64,000 nt of DNA, from the NCBI GenBank assembly GCA_032158295.1, contig CM063258.1, positions 16,777,703 through 16,841,702 on the forward strand. Reading direction: 5' to 3'. The notes beneath the pieces were generated by a model. It was given only the letters and a program-made list of their open reading frames with translations, ran no database searches and was not told the DNA's origin. The translations under genes and the position numbers were made by a program. This DNA is from Pycnopodia helianthoides (taxonomy: Eukaryota; Echinodermata; Asteroidea; Forcipulatida; Asteriidae). Shown piece after piece: positions 25,696 to 37,995 of this stretch; the first letter of the stretch is position 1, and each line of letters starts with the position of its first letter.

Positions 25696-28100
25696 ACTAA
25701 CTGAATTCAATAAGGACCATCACCCACTTACCCATGAACTTTCAATAATGTTTGATTAAATGTTTCAATTTCATTGACATAAAAATACTTGTTTTCCATG
25801 ATGTTTGATGCTTTTTTGCAACTTTTAAAATGTTCAAAAAGGAAAAGTGAAACGAAACAAATTGAAAAATTACATTTGAGAAAATATAGATATTAAGCTT
25901 CTGCTGAACTTCTGTCTAATTCTAAAAGAAAAAGAAAGACAAATTGTACCAACTCCCAAACACTGAACAGTTTAGATTACTGAATTAACGTTTTCAAGAT
26001 ATTGTATTTTGTTTTCTTTTGAATTTCATATTAAAATGAAGTTGATTTGATTTAGTTTGTTGTGTGTAAAACGGTGTTTTTTTGTTTGTTTGTTCCATCA
26101 GTTAAATCAAAAGCATTTGCCGAGTGTAATAGACCTCAATGATTTGATTCACAGATTTTTGTTTTGTCCAATTAAATGTACATTCTAAGCCCCTCCCCCG
26201 TAAGCACCAAAACAAAACTGGTGCCATGCCCACGACCACACTCCCTTGTCAGCATTAAAAAGACTAGTGCCCCCCCATCCTCCCCCCTCCCATTAAAGCC
26301 CATCCCTAGACTTGAACCAAGTCGAACTTTCGTCGAGTCCTCGTCTGATTAATCCACTGCATGGCATCGCACGCAGCTTTATTCCACCACTTTGTTGTGC
26401 GCCCTCGCTCGACAGGAAAGTGCCAATCAACTCTTGTATCGAAAGTCTGACTTGATGAATCCGCCAGGAGGCACACCCGCCGCGTGATATGTAGTTGTTC
26501 ACAATGCATGCTTCTGCCCAATGGGATCAATCAGTTAAAAAGACTTTAACTTTGTTTAAAGACTCACTCATTTTTTAGATAGGTGTTCTCAAATTTAACT
26601 CCACAAAATTATACAGCTTATGACTGTAAATACATGATGTAATCCAAAATTATTGATCTTGTGATTAAGCTGTTTTATAGTACCCACAAATTTAATTAAA
26701 ATACTACACATAATGTGTCAAATGGATTCTTAGAGAGTTCACGGCTGACCCCAAAATATAATGAATGGTTAAGTCTTGGGGTACATTGGGCGGATACAGC
26801 GTAGGATACATCAAAACTAGCAGCGTCGTTGCGTTCTCACAGTGGAGGCCGAAGTTTAGATTTCTTTGCATATTGATTTGCTGAATGCTGCAACCTCATT
26901 GGCTGCTACCAAAATCGGTAGATGAGCTCCATAGGCTGTGCACAAACGCGACTACTTTGCACTTGTATGGCGCTTGTAGGACGCTTATACGTGCGTGTGT
27001 AAATGCAAGTATTTCAACGCGATTCCATTTCAAATGAATCATGTTTTTACACTGTCACTCTAAACTGCATGTTATGAGTTAGGCATATCACAAGATCAAA
27101 GACAAATAGAGGGGACGAGTTGCTCTTTGACTTTAGGCCTTATTTGTGGGTTACCATACTTGAGTGTGCGCATAGTGGATCGGCCACAGGCCTAATTAAA
27201 ATGTGCTGTATAATGAGCACATTTTAATGAACCAATTCCAGGGGTTATGAACGAGCAAGGCATGCTGGACAAAATGGTGCGGCGAGATCGATCACTCCTG
27301 GAACGAGGTATATTTTAAACCCCTCCCCATAAGCACCAAAGTAAGACTGGTGTCATGCTCACCCAAAATCCCGCATAAGCACCAAAAAGACTAGTGCCAC
27401 GCCCCCTCCCCCCCCCCCCCCCCCACTAAAGGTACATTTTAAACTCCACCCGCACACCGACTGGTTCCGTGCCCACACCCCGAACATCCTTCCTGGCCCC
27501 CAACCCCGAACATCCTTCCTCGCCCCCAACCCCGAACATCCTTCCTCGCCCCCAAACCACATCGTGATAACATGGGATCTTTCTAATTGAACTCTACAGC
27601 AGTCAATAGACTCCTTGCATTGGCCACCATATTTGATGAAAATAAGTCCAATATGTAGCAATACATATCCATGCGCTCGTGTGGTCTCCCCGACTGGAAG
27701 CTTCCAGTCCATATAAGCCACGAATGCCTTGGCAAGCAAAAGGCTAACAAAAGCATGGGACATAAATAGCCCTAAAAGTACCACAGAAACGTTTTTGCTT
27801 CCCTCGAACACCCTCTCCACCTCCCCGCCTCCTCCATTCCCCCTCCCAGGCTCCTCCCCCTCCCAGCCTCCTACCCTCCCCCCGCCCGCAGTGTTGCTGT
27901 TGCTACCAGGGCGCCTCTCTTTATTTATCCGCAACTGAAAGACAGGCACTCGTGCGGTGGTCTTACAGGCGCGCCTATGAATGCCATTAGATAAACTTGC
28001 AGTGACATAATTACATGCCGTATCTGTGTTATGACTGGTCCGGTCCGAAGTGACGTAGTTTGTCAGCTACCACTTTTGATCATCCGGATGCTGCATAATG
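25696..28100. other. Tubulin 3' UTR and intergenic region with C-rich repeats
   Basis: The first several hundred bases after the stop are AT-rich 3' UTR-like sequence; the best polyadenylation-like signal is attaaa near 25756. A repeated module (about 26185-26300, and again twice at 27310-27420) contains taagcaccaaa, actggtg or actagtg, and C-runs. At 27480-27556 the 26-base unit cgaacatccttcctcgcccc recurs three times. A 196-codon minus-strand frame (27359-27949) is low-complexity and follows these C-runs. No gene is called. Confidence 0.5.
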
Positions 28101-28128
28101 CACGCGTGCATACTGTTTGTATATTTTA

Positions 28129-28136
28129 TGACGTCA
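28129..28136. promoter_or_regulatory. CRE-type site TGACGTCA
   Basis: This is a perfect palindromic cAMP-response-element octamer, about 500 bases before a probable POLE3 leader exon ending at 28640 (tgtgctag then gtaagc). The leader is inferred from the donor here and an acceptor at 30225. The site may belong to the POLE3 promoter. Confidence 0.4.
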
Positions 28137-28143
28137 GATGTTC

Positions 28144-28375
28144 GGGGCCCAATTTCATAGAGCTGCTTAGCGGCCGATTTTGTGCTTACTGTGCTAGTTT
28201 CCATTTCATAGCGGTGCCAACCGCAAGCAAACGAAAAGGCACGCTAACCAGGTTACCTTCCAGTGCTTCTTTACAAGGTTGAATGCACAAGCTGGTCATC
28301 TAATTTTCTTGCTAACCTGTGAAATACGCTCAAGCAAATTTTTCTGCTACAGTAAGCACGAAAATTTTCTAGCGT
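28144..28375. mobile_element. GGGCCCAATTTCATAG MITE, one end missing
   Basis: It begins gggcccaatttcatagag and carries tttccatttcatagcggt, ggcacgctaacc and acagtaagcacgaaaatttt. The complete relative at 38256-38526 has these in the opposite orientation. The right terminal repeat is missing here. Confidence 0.7.
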
Positions 28376-28844
28376 CTAGCCTGGGGACCAGTCTAGTACA
28401 GGTGCCCAGACTTTCTTAATTCCTACCAATTGGTGGCGCTATTCATGCACATGTTCCCGCGGTTATTCTTGTGTTATTGCAAGTGTACCGTTGACGTCCT
28501 GAACGAAGTTCTATTATTGATGGTTATTAAATTGGTTTAAAACAACTAAACCTGATATGAGTTGCACACAAAGAGTGTGTTGTTAGTGCTAGCTTTGAAT
28601 GTTGCCTGTCTCAGTGTCCGGCTGTACATTCATGTGCTAGGTAAGCATTGTTGGTTTGGTTATTATTTTTATTATGACACTGCGCTGACTGGACACGTAG
28701 TGTGTGAGTGCAAAGTCTCTGCCTTACCTTGTGAGTGGACTGTGACTGTATTCACTTTTTAGTAACACTAAAAAAGTAGTATTTAAGTTAATAACAACAG
28801 TCGTAGCGTATTTAGCTAGATACAGCTTTCTGTATGTACTTCTC

Positions 28845-29736
28845 TAGTTGCGATAATCGTAACCCTCCATCCTCCCGACGGTCGGAGACCGGAGGGTTAC
28901 GAGTCATGCAGTGCAAAAAAGTGGCGAAATTGCAATTTCGACTATTTTGGTCAGACTAGTCACCAGATATTCCCAATTTTTACCACTTTCAAAAAACATG
29001 ACACACATTCTAAAAACATGGATCATCATGTGATCATCAATGTGTCATGAATCCATTCGTATTACTCAAAACATCATTGAAAAAATATTTTAAGAAAAAA
29101 AGACAAAAACTTACCAGAGACTGAGCGAAATTCTCATGATGCGTAGACAATCTCAGGTCCGGTTTTCGAACCTCGCGATTCGTGACCTAGCAACATCTCG
29201 ACCAATCAGCGTAAGCAAAATCGTTGTTGAGCGCATTTTGTTGAGTTGCACAATCACAGGATATTATGAGGAAAAATTTACAGATTGAGCGCGCATTCTG
29301 GAAAGCTGTTCCTGCAATTAATCAGCGCAAACTGCAAATGACGCAAATCCGTTAAATACATTAACTGCGTGCACGCACAGTCCCACACGAGACGATCGCC
29401 ACGCCCACACAACGGTTTGGTTTACGCTGATTGGTTGATTTAGGGGAAGTGCGGTCCATGGACATTTCGGTCAGTTTCTGGTAAGTTTTTGTTCGTTTTT
29501 TCTTCAAATAATTTTTCATCGATGTTTAGAGTGTTATGAATGGATTCATTACACCTTGAAGATCAAATCCATGTTCTTAGAATGTGTGTCATGTTTTTTG
29601 AAAGGGGTAAAAATTGGGCAAATCTGGTGACTAGTCTGACAAAAATAGTCGAAATTGCAATTTCGCCACTTTTTTGCCTGTACACCCTCCGGTCTCCGAC
29701 CAGCGGAAGGATGGAGGGTTACGATTATCGCAACTA
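28845..29736. mobile_element. Mutator-like element with long inverted ends and 9-bp target duplication
   Basis: The ends are tagttgcgataatcgtaacc and its complement. Inverted similarity runs for roughly 280-300 bp from each end (shared landmarks: gaaattgcaatttcg, tagtcaccag-like, catgacacacattctaaaa). The exact 9-base duplication gtacttctc flanks it (28836-28844 and 29737-29745). Long terminal repeats with a 9-bp duplication are typical of Mutator/MULE elements. The 892-bp length leaves no room for a transposase. It sits in the probable leader intron of POLE3. A solo end is at 54100. Confidence 0.85.
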
Positions 29737-29745
29737 GTACTTCTC

Positions 29746-30225
29746 AAGCCAGAATAGCACTAAACATGTGAAATTACTGACTTGGGTTTTTTAGGACTTA
29801 AAAATGTTACCATGAAAAGTTGTTGTACTTGTTGTTGTAGTACCGGTACTGTAGTCTGGTTCCTTGCCAACTTTGTTGTGGGTTTGTAATTAATGTATCC
29901 ATAAGACACAAGGATGTGATTCAGACCAATAATGTCTGACTTTTTTCCCCTTAAAATCTAATTTGAACAAATCCTTGGGAGCCACAAAGTAGTTAGAACT
30001 ATGGTGACATTCATTCGCCTATCGTCTCCACGAACCGCATACTGCATAATAATTGTAGGAGTAATGACTAGTTAGCTGTCAATTTAATTGTCATTAAATA
30101 ATCAGTATTCATATATTGTAAACTACTATTTTATTGATAATTTATTTTGTTTAATGCCACGAATGCCCATGCAGTTTGCTTTAATGATTGTCATTTAAAT
30201 ATTATTGGTTTTATCGTTAATACAG
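29746..30225. other. Remainder of probable POLE3 leader intron
   Basis: AT-rich sequence without frames, ending in gttaatacag at 30225, after which a leader exon (30226-30307) probably begins. Confidence 0.4.
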
Positions 30226-30307
30226 GAACTTGGTCAGTTGGGGATCATCAGTGTCAGTGATTAGGAAAATAAGTTGAGAATCAATCCCTTAATAGGAGTA
30301 CAAAACC

Positions 30308-32466
30308 ATGGCAGAGCGACCAGAAGACTTAAATCTTCCACATTCAGTGATCACAAGGATCATGAAGGAAGCGGTAAGGCAAAACAAAAAAGAACACATA
30401 GTTTGAACACAGTTTCCTTTTTAGAGGCCGCCTCCTTTATTTTCTTTTTTTAAAGGATAAATTCTGACGAAAAAAATAATTTTTAAATAAATAAGATCAT
30501 ATTTTTAGACTTTAGCACACTGAAAAAACACTCAGAAAAAGCTGGCAACCATCTTAAAAAATAGCCCGGCCAGTTGTTGAAAAATGTGTGAGGCCCCACT
30601 CCTTCCTTTTTTCAAAAAGGCAGGACGCTAAATATGTTTTTTTTGTGTTTTTTTGCCTAATCAACAAAAATAACAATTTGTCTTTTTGCTAAATGATTTC
30701 CCTGTACAAAGCAAATTGCTTCATGCCAGAAAAACAAATTCCACCACATCGTCGTATTAGTGTAGTAGCCAATTCTTCTTTTCGTATCTTAAAGCATCAA
30801 ATGGTTGTTTTCCATTTGTCCATGCAGTGTTTTGCACTGATGGTGTGTAGTTTGTGAGGTCTCAGGGGCTGCATGCTGGGTAGGGTAGTAATGGGCATTT
30901 GAGGCAGTGATCCATGGTCTGGTCTGCGTCTCTGCACTCACAGATGATAGGACTAGTCTGCTCTGTTCAAAATTTGCAACAAAACTTTGCTTTATATATT
31001 AAAATTGTTAAAATCCCCTGTTATCTTTAATATAGAATGCCACACGTCATCTTGTATTGTTTGAAGGTGAAAATATTTTTGTTAAAACTTCATTTTCATT
31101 TAACAAAGGTCATGAGATTAAATGTTGTTCAGTTTTCATAGATGAGTGTTTTTGTTTTCTACAGGTTCCTGATGGAATCAGCGTATCTAAGGAGGCTCGT
31201 AATGCTGTCTCTAAGGCAGCCAGTGTGTTTGTACTCTATGCTACCTCCTGGTATCCTTTTTAACAAACATTGTACAGATGTTTTTGAGATAGAAAACGAT
31301 GAAAATGCTTTAAGAATTCGGGTAAAAGGGACCTTTTTACAGGAGAATATAATTTTGTCTTGTTTTTATAATCCTTCATCAAACACAAACAAAGTCTCAA
31401 AATGAATGGCTAGTACCATTGGGAAGAAGGTAATCTACAAACAACTGATCCGGGCCCGATTTCATTGCTCTGCTTACCGATAAGAAAGAATTGGCGCTTA
31501 CTGAAGCAGAGAATTCCACGTCACGCTAAGCGTATTTCACAGGTTTGCAGAGAATTTTGCCTGTGTGCGTGCATAATCCACGTTACTAGGCATTCTTTGC
31601 TTACACAGCTAGCGCAGAAATATGGCGCTTGCACAGTAAGCGGAGAATGGTGATTGCAAGCGCAGAATTTGGCGGTAAGCAAAGCCATGAAAATGGGCCC
31701 TATTCAGATGCTAAGGATGTTTATACTGAGATATTTACGTTATATTTCCCTTAACTGTGCTCTCCTAAAGTGCTAACAACTATGCTCTAAAAGGCAAGAG
31801 GAAAACACTGAATGCTGCTGATGTTTTTGCTGCGATGAAGGACATGGAATTTGAAGAATTCATTGAGCCATTGGAGAAAAGTCTCCAAGGTAATATTCCA
31901 CTCTCACTTATAGTGCTTTGTATATTTAAGAATGAGCTTGCTTTGAAAACTTTTTGGGGGGTTAGGGTTTTTGTCAACAAGATTTAATTGGTAAAATATG
32001 TTGGCTTTTTACGAAGGGACGAAACAAAATTGCATGTTGTATTACGACTGTCTTGAAATGACGTATCATTTGGCAGTTTCGATATTCACCATATAGATTT
32101 CTTCCACCACAACTTTTGGTTTTAGAGTTTCGCCAAGAGCAGAAAGGTAAAAAAGAGGCATCAGAAAAGAGGAAGCAAAGCAAGTCGGACATGGAGAAGA
32201 CAGAAGGGGAAGACTCCGAGCAGAATATCTCAAGTGAGTTGGAGGACAGCAGGGAAGATGCTGAAGAGCTAGACGATGGAGAAGACGTTGATGATGGTGA
32301 AGAAGATGAAGATGATGACATTGAGGATGATATCGATGATGATGATGACGAAAATGAAGAAGGGGAGGAGGACGAAGTAGAAGAAATTGAAGATGAGGAG
32401 GATGTTGAGAATGCAGGACAAATTGAAGATGCTGATGATGATGATGATGTTCAAGAAGTAGAATGA
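30308..32466 (+). CDS. POLE3: DNA polymerase epsilon subunit 3 (histone-fold protein, CHRAC17-like)
   Basis: Coding exons 30308-30373, 31165-31250, 31771-31889 and 32126-32466 join in phase to 203 residues. The N-terminus [21 protein letters not shown], the [20 protein letters not shown] helix, [20 protein letters not shown] and the [16 protein letters not shown] boundary match the POLE3 histone fold (about residues 8-90). Known role: it pairs with POLE4 in the leading-strand polymerase epsilon and with CHRAC15 in the CHRAC remodeller, binding DNA and histones in the nucleus. The tail is unusual: after about residue 118 it is almost pure Asp/Glu, longer than the vertebrate protein (about 147 residues in total), encoded by GAT/GAA-rich DNA that looks expanded. 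A MITE lies in intron 2. Confidence 0.97.
31452..31700. mobile_element. GGGCCC-ended MITE in POLE3 intron 2
   Basis: The ends are gggcccgatttcattgctct and gcaaagccatgaaaatgggccc, an inverted pair with small mismatches. It is a diverged member of the family seen at 28144, 38256 and 50970. Non-coding. Confidence 0.7.
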
Positions 32467-32556
32467 GTCGAAATTTAAAATAATAAAATAATTCAACTTT
32501 TATTTCAGAGACATGTACTTCTGAAATATCTTGCAAAAGTCTGAGAAACATTTTCC

Positions 32557-32856
32557 TTATGTACATACTGTACATCAGCTGTCATGGTTTTATGTACATA
32601 CTGTACATCAGCTGTCATGGTTTTATGTACATACTGTACATCAGCTGTCATGGTTTTATGTACATACTGTACATCAGCTGTCATGGTTTTATGTACATAC
32701 TGTACATCAGCTGTCATGGTTTTATGTACATACTGTACATCAGCTGTCATGGTTTTATGTACATACTGTACATCAGCTGTCATGGTTTTATGTACATACT
32801 GTACATCAGCTGTCATGGTTTTATGTACATACTGTACATCAGCTGTCATGGTTTTT
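32557..32856. repeat. 33-bp minisatellite, nine identical units
   Basis: A 33-base unit repeats nine times with no difference between units, starting about 90 bases after the POLE3 stop. It contains tgtacatactgtacatcagc, so each unit has two self-complementary tgtaca hexamers and a cagctg. Being a multiple of three and free of stops in several frames, it produces false 97-114-codon frames on both strands. It lies within the probable POLE3 3' UTR (next AATAAA at 33195). Confidence 0.97.
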
Positions 32857-33194
32857 TCTCTTTTGAAGCCTTTTTAAAATGATTTCATGTTTAGAGGTCA
32901 TGCACTTTCACATGATTGGAGGTCATGATCAGAAACACAGTTAACTCTAACCTGAATTTTTGTTTTTCTTCTTAGCTTTGGCAAATACAATTTTGTTTGT
33001 TGCAAAACAAACCAGTGTTTGGTATTTAATTACAATGCACAGGTTTTATTTACTTATTGTCTCTCATTACATTATCATAAGGCAATTGCATCATTTTTTA
33101 AATCTCATCATTAGTTGAAAGCTTGAAATTTATTAAAAAGCTTTAAAAAAAGAGCCATTGTAAATACTAGTTTTTTGGTAATGTACTTTAGTCA

Positions 33195-33200
33195 AATAAA
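33195..33200 (+). terminator. AATAAA polyadenylation signal, probable POLE3 3' end
   Basis: First canonical signal after the POLE3 stop (about 730 bases downstream), within gtcaaataaaacaattgg. If used, the 3' UTR includes all nine minisatellite units. Confidence 0.4.
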
Positions 33201-33249
33201 ACAATTGGAATAACGAAAGAATCATGTTGTTTGACATTATTAGTTGGGG

Positions 33250-33650
33250 GTTGATATTATAAGTTATCACACAAGGACGAGTGGAATTTGGAAAAATATA
33301 GTGCTTCTGCGTCCCATATTCAACTAGGCCGAATTTATCTTCAAGTTGATGCACAGTAAAGATGGATGACGCACTGCTGTACATGGGGGGAAAGGGCAAA
33401 ACGTGTCACTTTTAAATTTACATTGACTTCTGTAGCTGTACTTTATGGATATTGGAGGCAGATGCATTATATTTTTCTGTGTTCCATGAGCTCACATATG
33501 ATAATAAATTTGTCAGGGATTGATATGGGCCGTGCAATGTAGGTTAATATCACACTCTGTTAATACGGATCAACCAATCAGAATTGAGGATTCAAGTTTG
33601 CTTGAAGGTAATTGAAGCTTGTAGTGGAAGCGATAATCTATTAGAACATT
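33250..33650. repeat. Diverged copy of the repeat carried by the palindrome arms
   Basis: aagttatcacacaaggacga, atatagtgcttctgcgtccc and caactaggccgaatt parallel 10990-11060 in the right arm. The region to 33650 (ggatcaaccaatcagaatt, caagtttgcttga) parallels 11210-11270. This is a dispersed element of unknown class. Confidence 0.5.
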
Positions 33651-33899
33651 GACCAACTTTCTTATAAGTTCATTTTTCCTAAAAACAAACTCTCAAACAC
33701 TTTGTACCTGCTATTGTTTTAAAAACAAATAACCAATCAACCATCCCCCTTACTTGGCTCAGTGGCTTCCCCAAATTTTAATCAACCCCTAGCCTTGATA
33801 CCTAACCCCAACTCTAAATCGTGGCCCATAAACCACACTTTCTGAAGTTTGTGTACCTAACTCCTGACCCCTCCTTTTTAGGCTAACTCCCGCCCCTTT

Positions 33900-34155
33900 G
33901 TTACAGAAGATTATTGGATGGCGCCACCATGCGTTGTTACCAGCAGAGGATTCCCCTAATGTGTGACGTCAGTAGTATTTTTGGCAACAGCTGATGGTCG
34001 TGACAGTCGGGCAATGATGTGTTCTTCATTTTGCGGATTTCCTGTGAAGTTCAACAGAAATAGAAGTTATCTGTGACTGTCTGTAGCATCAGACTTCATG
34101 TAATATTTTAGAGTTAAACTTGCACAATATCTCCGTATCAACCAAGGGTGGATTT
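33900..34155 (+). promoter_or_regulatory. Promoter and leader exon of the RING-CH membrane protein gene
   Basis: A perfect TGACGTCA site lies at 33964-33971. Downstream sequence ends at a strong donor (gatt then tgtaagtaaat; donor at 34156). The next acceptor, at 37920-37921, opens the exon containing the start codon. No start codon context here opens a long frame, so this is a non-coding leader followed by an intron of about 3.8 kb. The link is inferred from splice signals only. Confidence 0.45.
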
Positions 34156-34500
34156 GTAAGTAAATTTCTGACATTTTTATTTTAATAATTTCTTACTATG
34201 TCTATACACTGTATACTCTCATACTGCACTTGTGTACTACACTAGTGTGTAGTGTGTATCTTAAAATTTCTTCTTGCATAACACATGCCATGATTTTTCA
34301 CGTTTAACACCTTTACTTTAGTAATTTCTTTGGACCATTTCTTTAATGAAATTAATCTCTTCTGAATCCAATGTTATTTCTATTCCAGTCTTTCTGTCAA
34401 TAAATAATTTGTATATCAAATGATTAAAAAGTACAAGTAGTTTAAATTCTCGATTGTCATGATAGATTCAGAAAAATTTCTGTATTCGAGACTGCCAGAG

Positions 34501-34686
34501 TAAAGTCCGGTTCATACTTCCTGCGAATACGAATGAGAAGCAAGTATTGACGCCACAAATTCACTATGAATAATTCGGAGCAGTTGAGCTGTGCTCAACT
34601 CTTGCGAATTATTTGCATCAAAAACAGAGTTGTTACGTCAATATTCACTTCGCATTTGCATTCGCAGGAAGTATGAACCGGGTTAA
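34501..34686. mobile_element. Short MITE with TAA flanks, CCGGTTCATACTTCCTGCG ends
   Basis: The left end reads taa then agtccggttcatacttcctg; the right end is the complement followed by taa. A second copy is at 40151-40300. A 3-base TAA target fits PIF/Harbinger-type elements. The interior carries agttgagctgtgctcaact, itself an inverted repeat. Confidence 0.8.
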
Positions 34687-37600
34687 GGGATTCATTCGAT
34701 TTGTTATGCTAAATTTTGAACTTTTAAAAAAGAAAATTCAAGCGCACATTTCATAGTCCAGACTTCCGTCTCCTGCCCAATGGAACTAAAATGGAGTATA
34801 ATATTAATAAGGGAGTCGGCGTTGTCAAGACCACCGTAGACTTGAAAATTTCTTATTTTTTATGATTTTGACACTTTGTAATACTTCAAAGTGTCTGTGC
34901 CTCTCTGTATACATTCTGTCGACCCTTCTTGACAGGTAAGGATATAGTTTGACCTAAATTAACAGATAAAGTGACAGTCAGATACACCATTTTAGCCGAT
35001 AGTTTTGTCTTTTGAAATGCTCACTGACATCTAAACCTCAGTTTTCTTTTCAATTAACAATAATGGGGTTAGTCCAGGGACCCCCCCCCCCTGAGTTATG
35101 CCTATCACAAATAAAAAGAAATGCTTCAGACAGAAGTGCTAAGTCAAGTTGAAAACAGAAAAGCGGCCATTTTGAAGGGGTCCAACTGCTACGCTTGTAA
35201 GCAAAATAGCACCAATTGGAGGTCCTACATTGTAGCATACCCATAAACTACTCAAAATTTAGAGTCAATAACTCAAGATACATTATTGGACCTACTTCAA
35301 CAAAACCTGAATCATATCTGTCTTGACCCTCAAAATCATAAATAAGGCTTGGCATATGATTCAATCTATAAACCAAGTAACTTTTTTTTTTTTTTAAACT
35401 TTGATGCTAGTACGACCGTTATACTAATAGTCAAAATAAAAAAAAAGAGAATTACATGTACATCGCCCCCACTCACTGGGTCTAGATTCATTATTTACCA
35501 CTTGAGGTGCACCCGTAACTGAAACCTTCCTTCGAAACTTGACCTTCTAGATTTTGCCCCTTACAATTACATTGATTTGCACGCTACATGTAGTAGTAGC
35601 AGTGAACGATTTCTCTTGAATAGCATAGCAAAATGATACAAAATGTATCAGTTGCTACTCAATATTAGCATTCAGTGTGCACAAAACATGTTCACTCTAA
35701 ATAATTTGCTATGCAAAATTTCTGGACGAAATGGATTACTGAGTAGTATTACACAATTTCAAGACGAAATTGTTCACTGAGTAGTATTACATATATGTTT
35801 TAAGTTAGATAGTTGGTATATTGCCAGCTCTGACTAAGTAAGATCGTATAGCGTCCTCTTTGACACACACAAGTAGCCAACATTATGTAATTTATTTAAT
35901 TGCAAGGACTTTTTACTACTACTGCGTAGCTCAGTGGAATGGCCCTGACTTATGAACAAACACGCTCTGCGTTCTAATCCCCGCTATTTCCATCCCGAAA
36001 AGTAACAACAATCTTTTTATTATCACATACACGTAATTACTCCTACTTTTACAGTGGATAGTATTACCTTTTCTTTTCTTGATTTGTGGCTCTCAAAGAT
36101 TTTGTTTAAGGGAAATACAATCTGAAATTCAAAATGGTTCCAAAAGTCCCCCAAAACAGTCTCTGCGCATGTTCAGTGACTGCAATTGCAAAATATAAAA
36201 TAAACAACACACTATGCTACATGTGAGTGACTTGAAAATCAACAAACTTTCAGTACATTGACCGCAGTAAACTCTAAATGGTGTTCTGCTTAATTGAAAC
36301 CAGCCATCCATTGGACACCAGCAAATCATGCTCTAGGCCCACAGGTTTTGTTAGTGAGTTAATATTTCATCTGGTATGCCAATCATGATTGGCAAATTTG
36401 AATGATATTGATCATAAAGCCAATAAGCTGTTCAAAGTGAGATGAGTAGGATGAAAGACTAAATTCTTATCTGTTTGTTCCATCAAGTCTTTAAATAATG
36501 TTTATTGTTACCTCCTGCCAATGCCACTACAGACAGAACTTTTGTTGGCTTGGGTTACCGGGTTTTATGTAGAAAGTTTGTTGAACTGTTGTTTTGCAGC
36601 ATGATTGCACCTGCACTTCTTTAACAAAAGTTTGTTGAACCCAAGAAACTCTGACCTACATTTTTTCAATACCTGAAACTGAATACAGGGAAAAGAGTAT
36701 TTTACAGTTTATACATGTAGGTTTTTGGTTTTCAGCAACCTCAACATTATCAATAGTTTACAGTATGTAGTGATTTTTATGAAATATATCAAAGATAACA
36801 GTGTTTAGTCTGCAATGCCCTTGGTCCTGTGTTGAGAATGTTCATTGTTTACTGCCTTTGGTTCTGTGTACAGGATGTGGTAGTGTTGACTGACTCATTC
36901 TTGTAAACTAATCAGCCTATTATTGGCACTGGTAGTGAAGAGGTTAGATCTACATTGGCTGTAGCTTCCAAGGTACAAAGATCACATGAGGTGTGGCTAA
37001 GTACACTGTACATAGTGTCATGTTCACATTAAAGTTGAATGCTTAAATTTTAGTACTATGGCATATGGACTGGTAAAAAGCACTATTAAATCATTTTCAT
37101 TTATTCGTAAGGACCAAAAACAGATCACCAATTGAAACTTTCCAACTATGGATGAAACTATCCAGCAATGGATAAGATTGGTTTGACCATACCAATCTTA
37201 TAGTGATGAGTACATGTTGATACATTTATAAAATCTGTAGTTCTGTTAGAAAAGTTGATGTTTTTATTAATACTTTGAATGCAACATAATCCATGGACAG
37301 TTGCCAATAGACTTGTATGAGTGCCAAATCTCAATAGGGGCTTTTGGCTTTAGGTAGAAAAGTTTGTTCACCAGTGGAACACAATAATTTGTTTACTTTC
37401 TGCGGTCAACCAAACTATCTTGATCAAAGCATGTTAGAAAGAGTCATAGAAGTTTGTAGCCTAGATAGAAAAAGGTTCTGTGGAGTATTGTAGATTATGA
37501 ATTGGTAAGTAATGTTGGTTTGTCAAGTAGCCTTTGAGAAAACTCTGCTGAAGGTCGAAACGTGATGCATTACTATACCACTCCTGCAATTATACAAAAT

Positions 37601-37921
37601 CCTGAGTTTTGCTGCATGTTCCACCAGAGTGCTCTTAAAAAGACTTTTAAAAAAATCAGCGAACTCAAACATTTTTTATTTTTTGTCAAGAAAGCTGTAT
37701 TAATATTCATACTTTCCACTACAGGTCTGTGATGATCAGTGCACTCAGTGGTATTTATGACATCATGCTCTAAATTCACATCATATAAATCAGGATGATC
37801 TCATAAAACCGCATTCTGTACAGGTGTCTAACTCTACTCTCAGTCTAGAGCAAAGTCTACTCTAATTTTCATTCCGCACTTCAAGTCTGATTGACTTGTA
37901 CTTTCTGTTTGTCTTTTTCAG
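34687..37921. other. Long intron of the RING-CH gene, no exon found
   Basis: AT-rich intron. At 35929-35999 there is a decayed tRNA-like segment with a good A box (tagctcagtgg) and a poor B box (cgttctaatcc), probably an old SINE head and not a working tRNA. No frame bounded by splice sites was convincing. Confidence 0.5.
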
Positions 37922-37995
37922 GCGCTGTGAAGATGTTACAACAGATCCTACCAAAGGAACGAGTTCACATCTGATTTTCACGAGTTCAGTCTAAG

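Noticed and set aside
27359..27949. Minus-strand frame of 196 codons rich in Gly
   Set aside because: It is driven by C-runs and short repeats; no domain, start context or splice support.
31974..32575. Minus-strand Ser- and His-rich frames of 115 and 169 codons
   Set aside because: They are shadows of the GAT/GAA-rich acidic tail of POLE3 on the plus strand.
32505..32882. Four open frames of 97-114 codons on both strands with perfect 11-residue repeats
   Set aside because: They are produced by the 33-bp minisatellite, whose length is a multiple of three; there is no independent coding evidence.
35929..35999. tRNA-like segment with an A box
   Set aside because: The B box is degenerate and no cloverleaf could be drawn; more likely an old SINE head than a tRNA gene.
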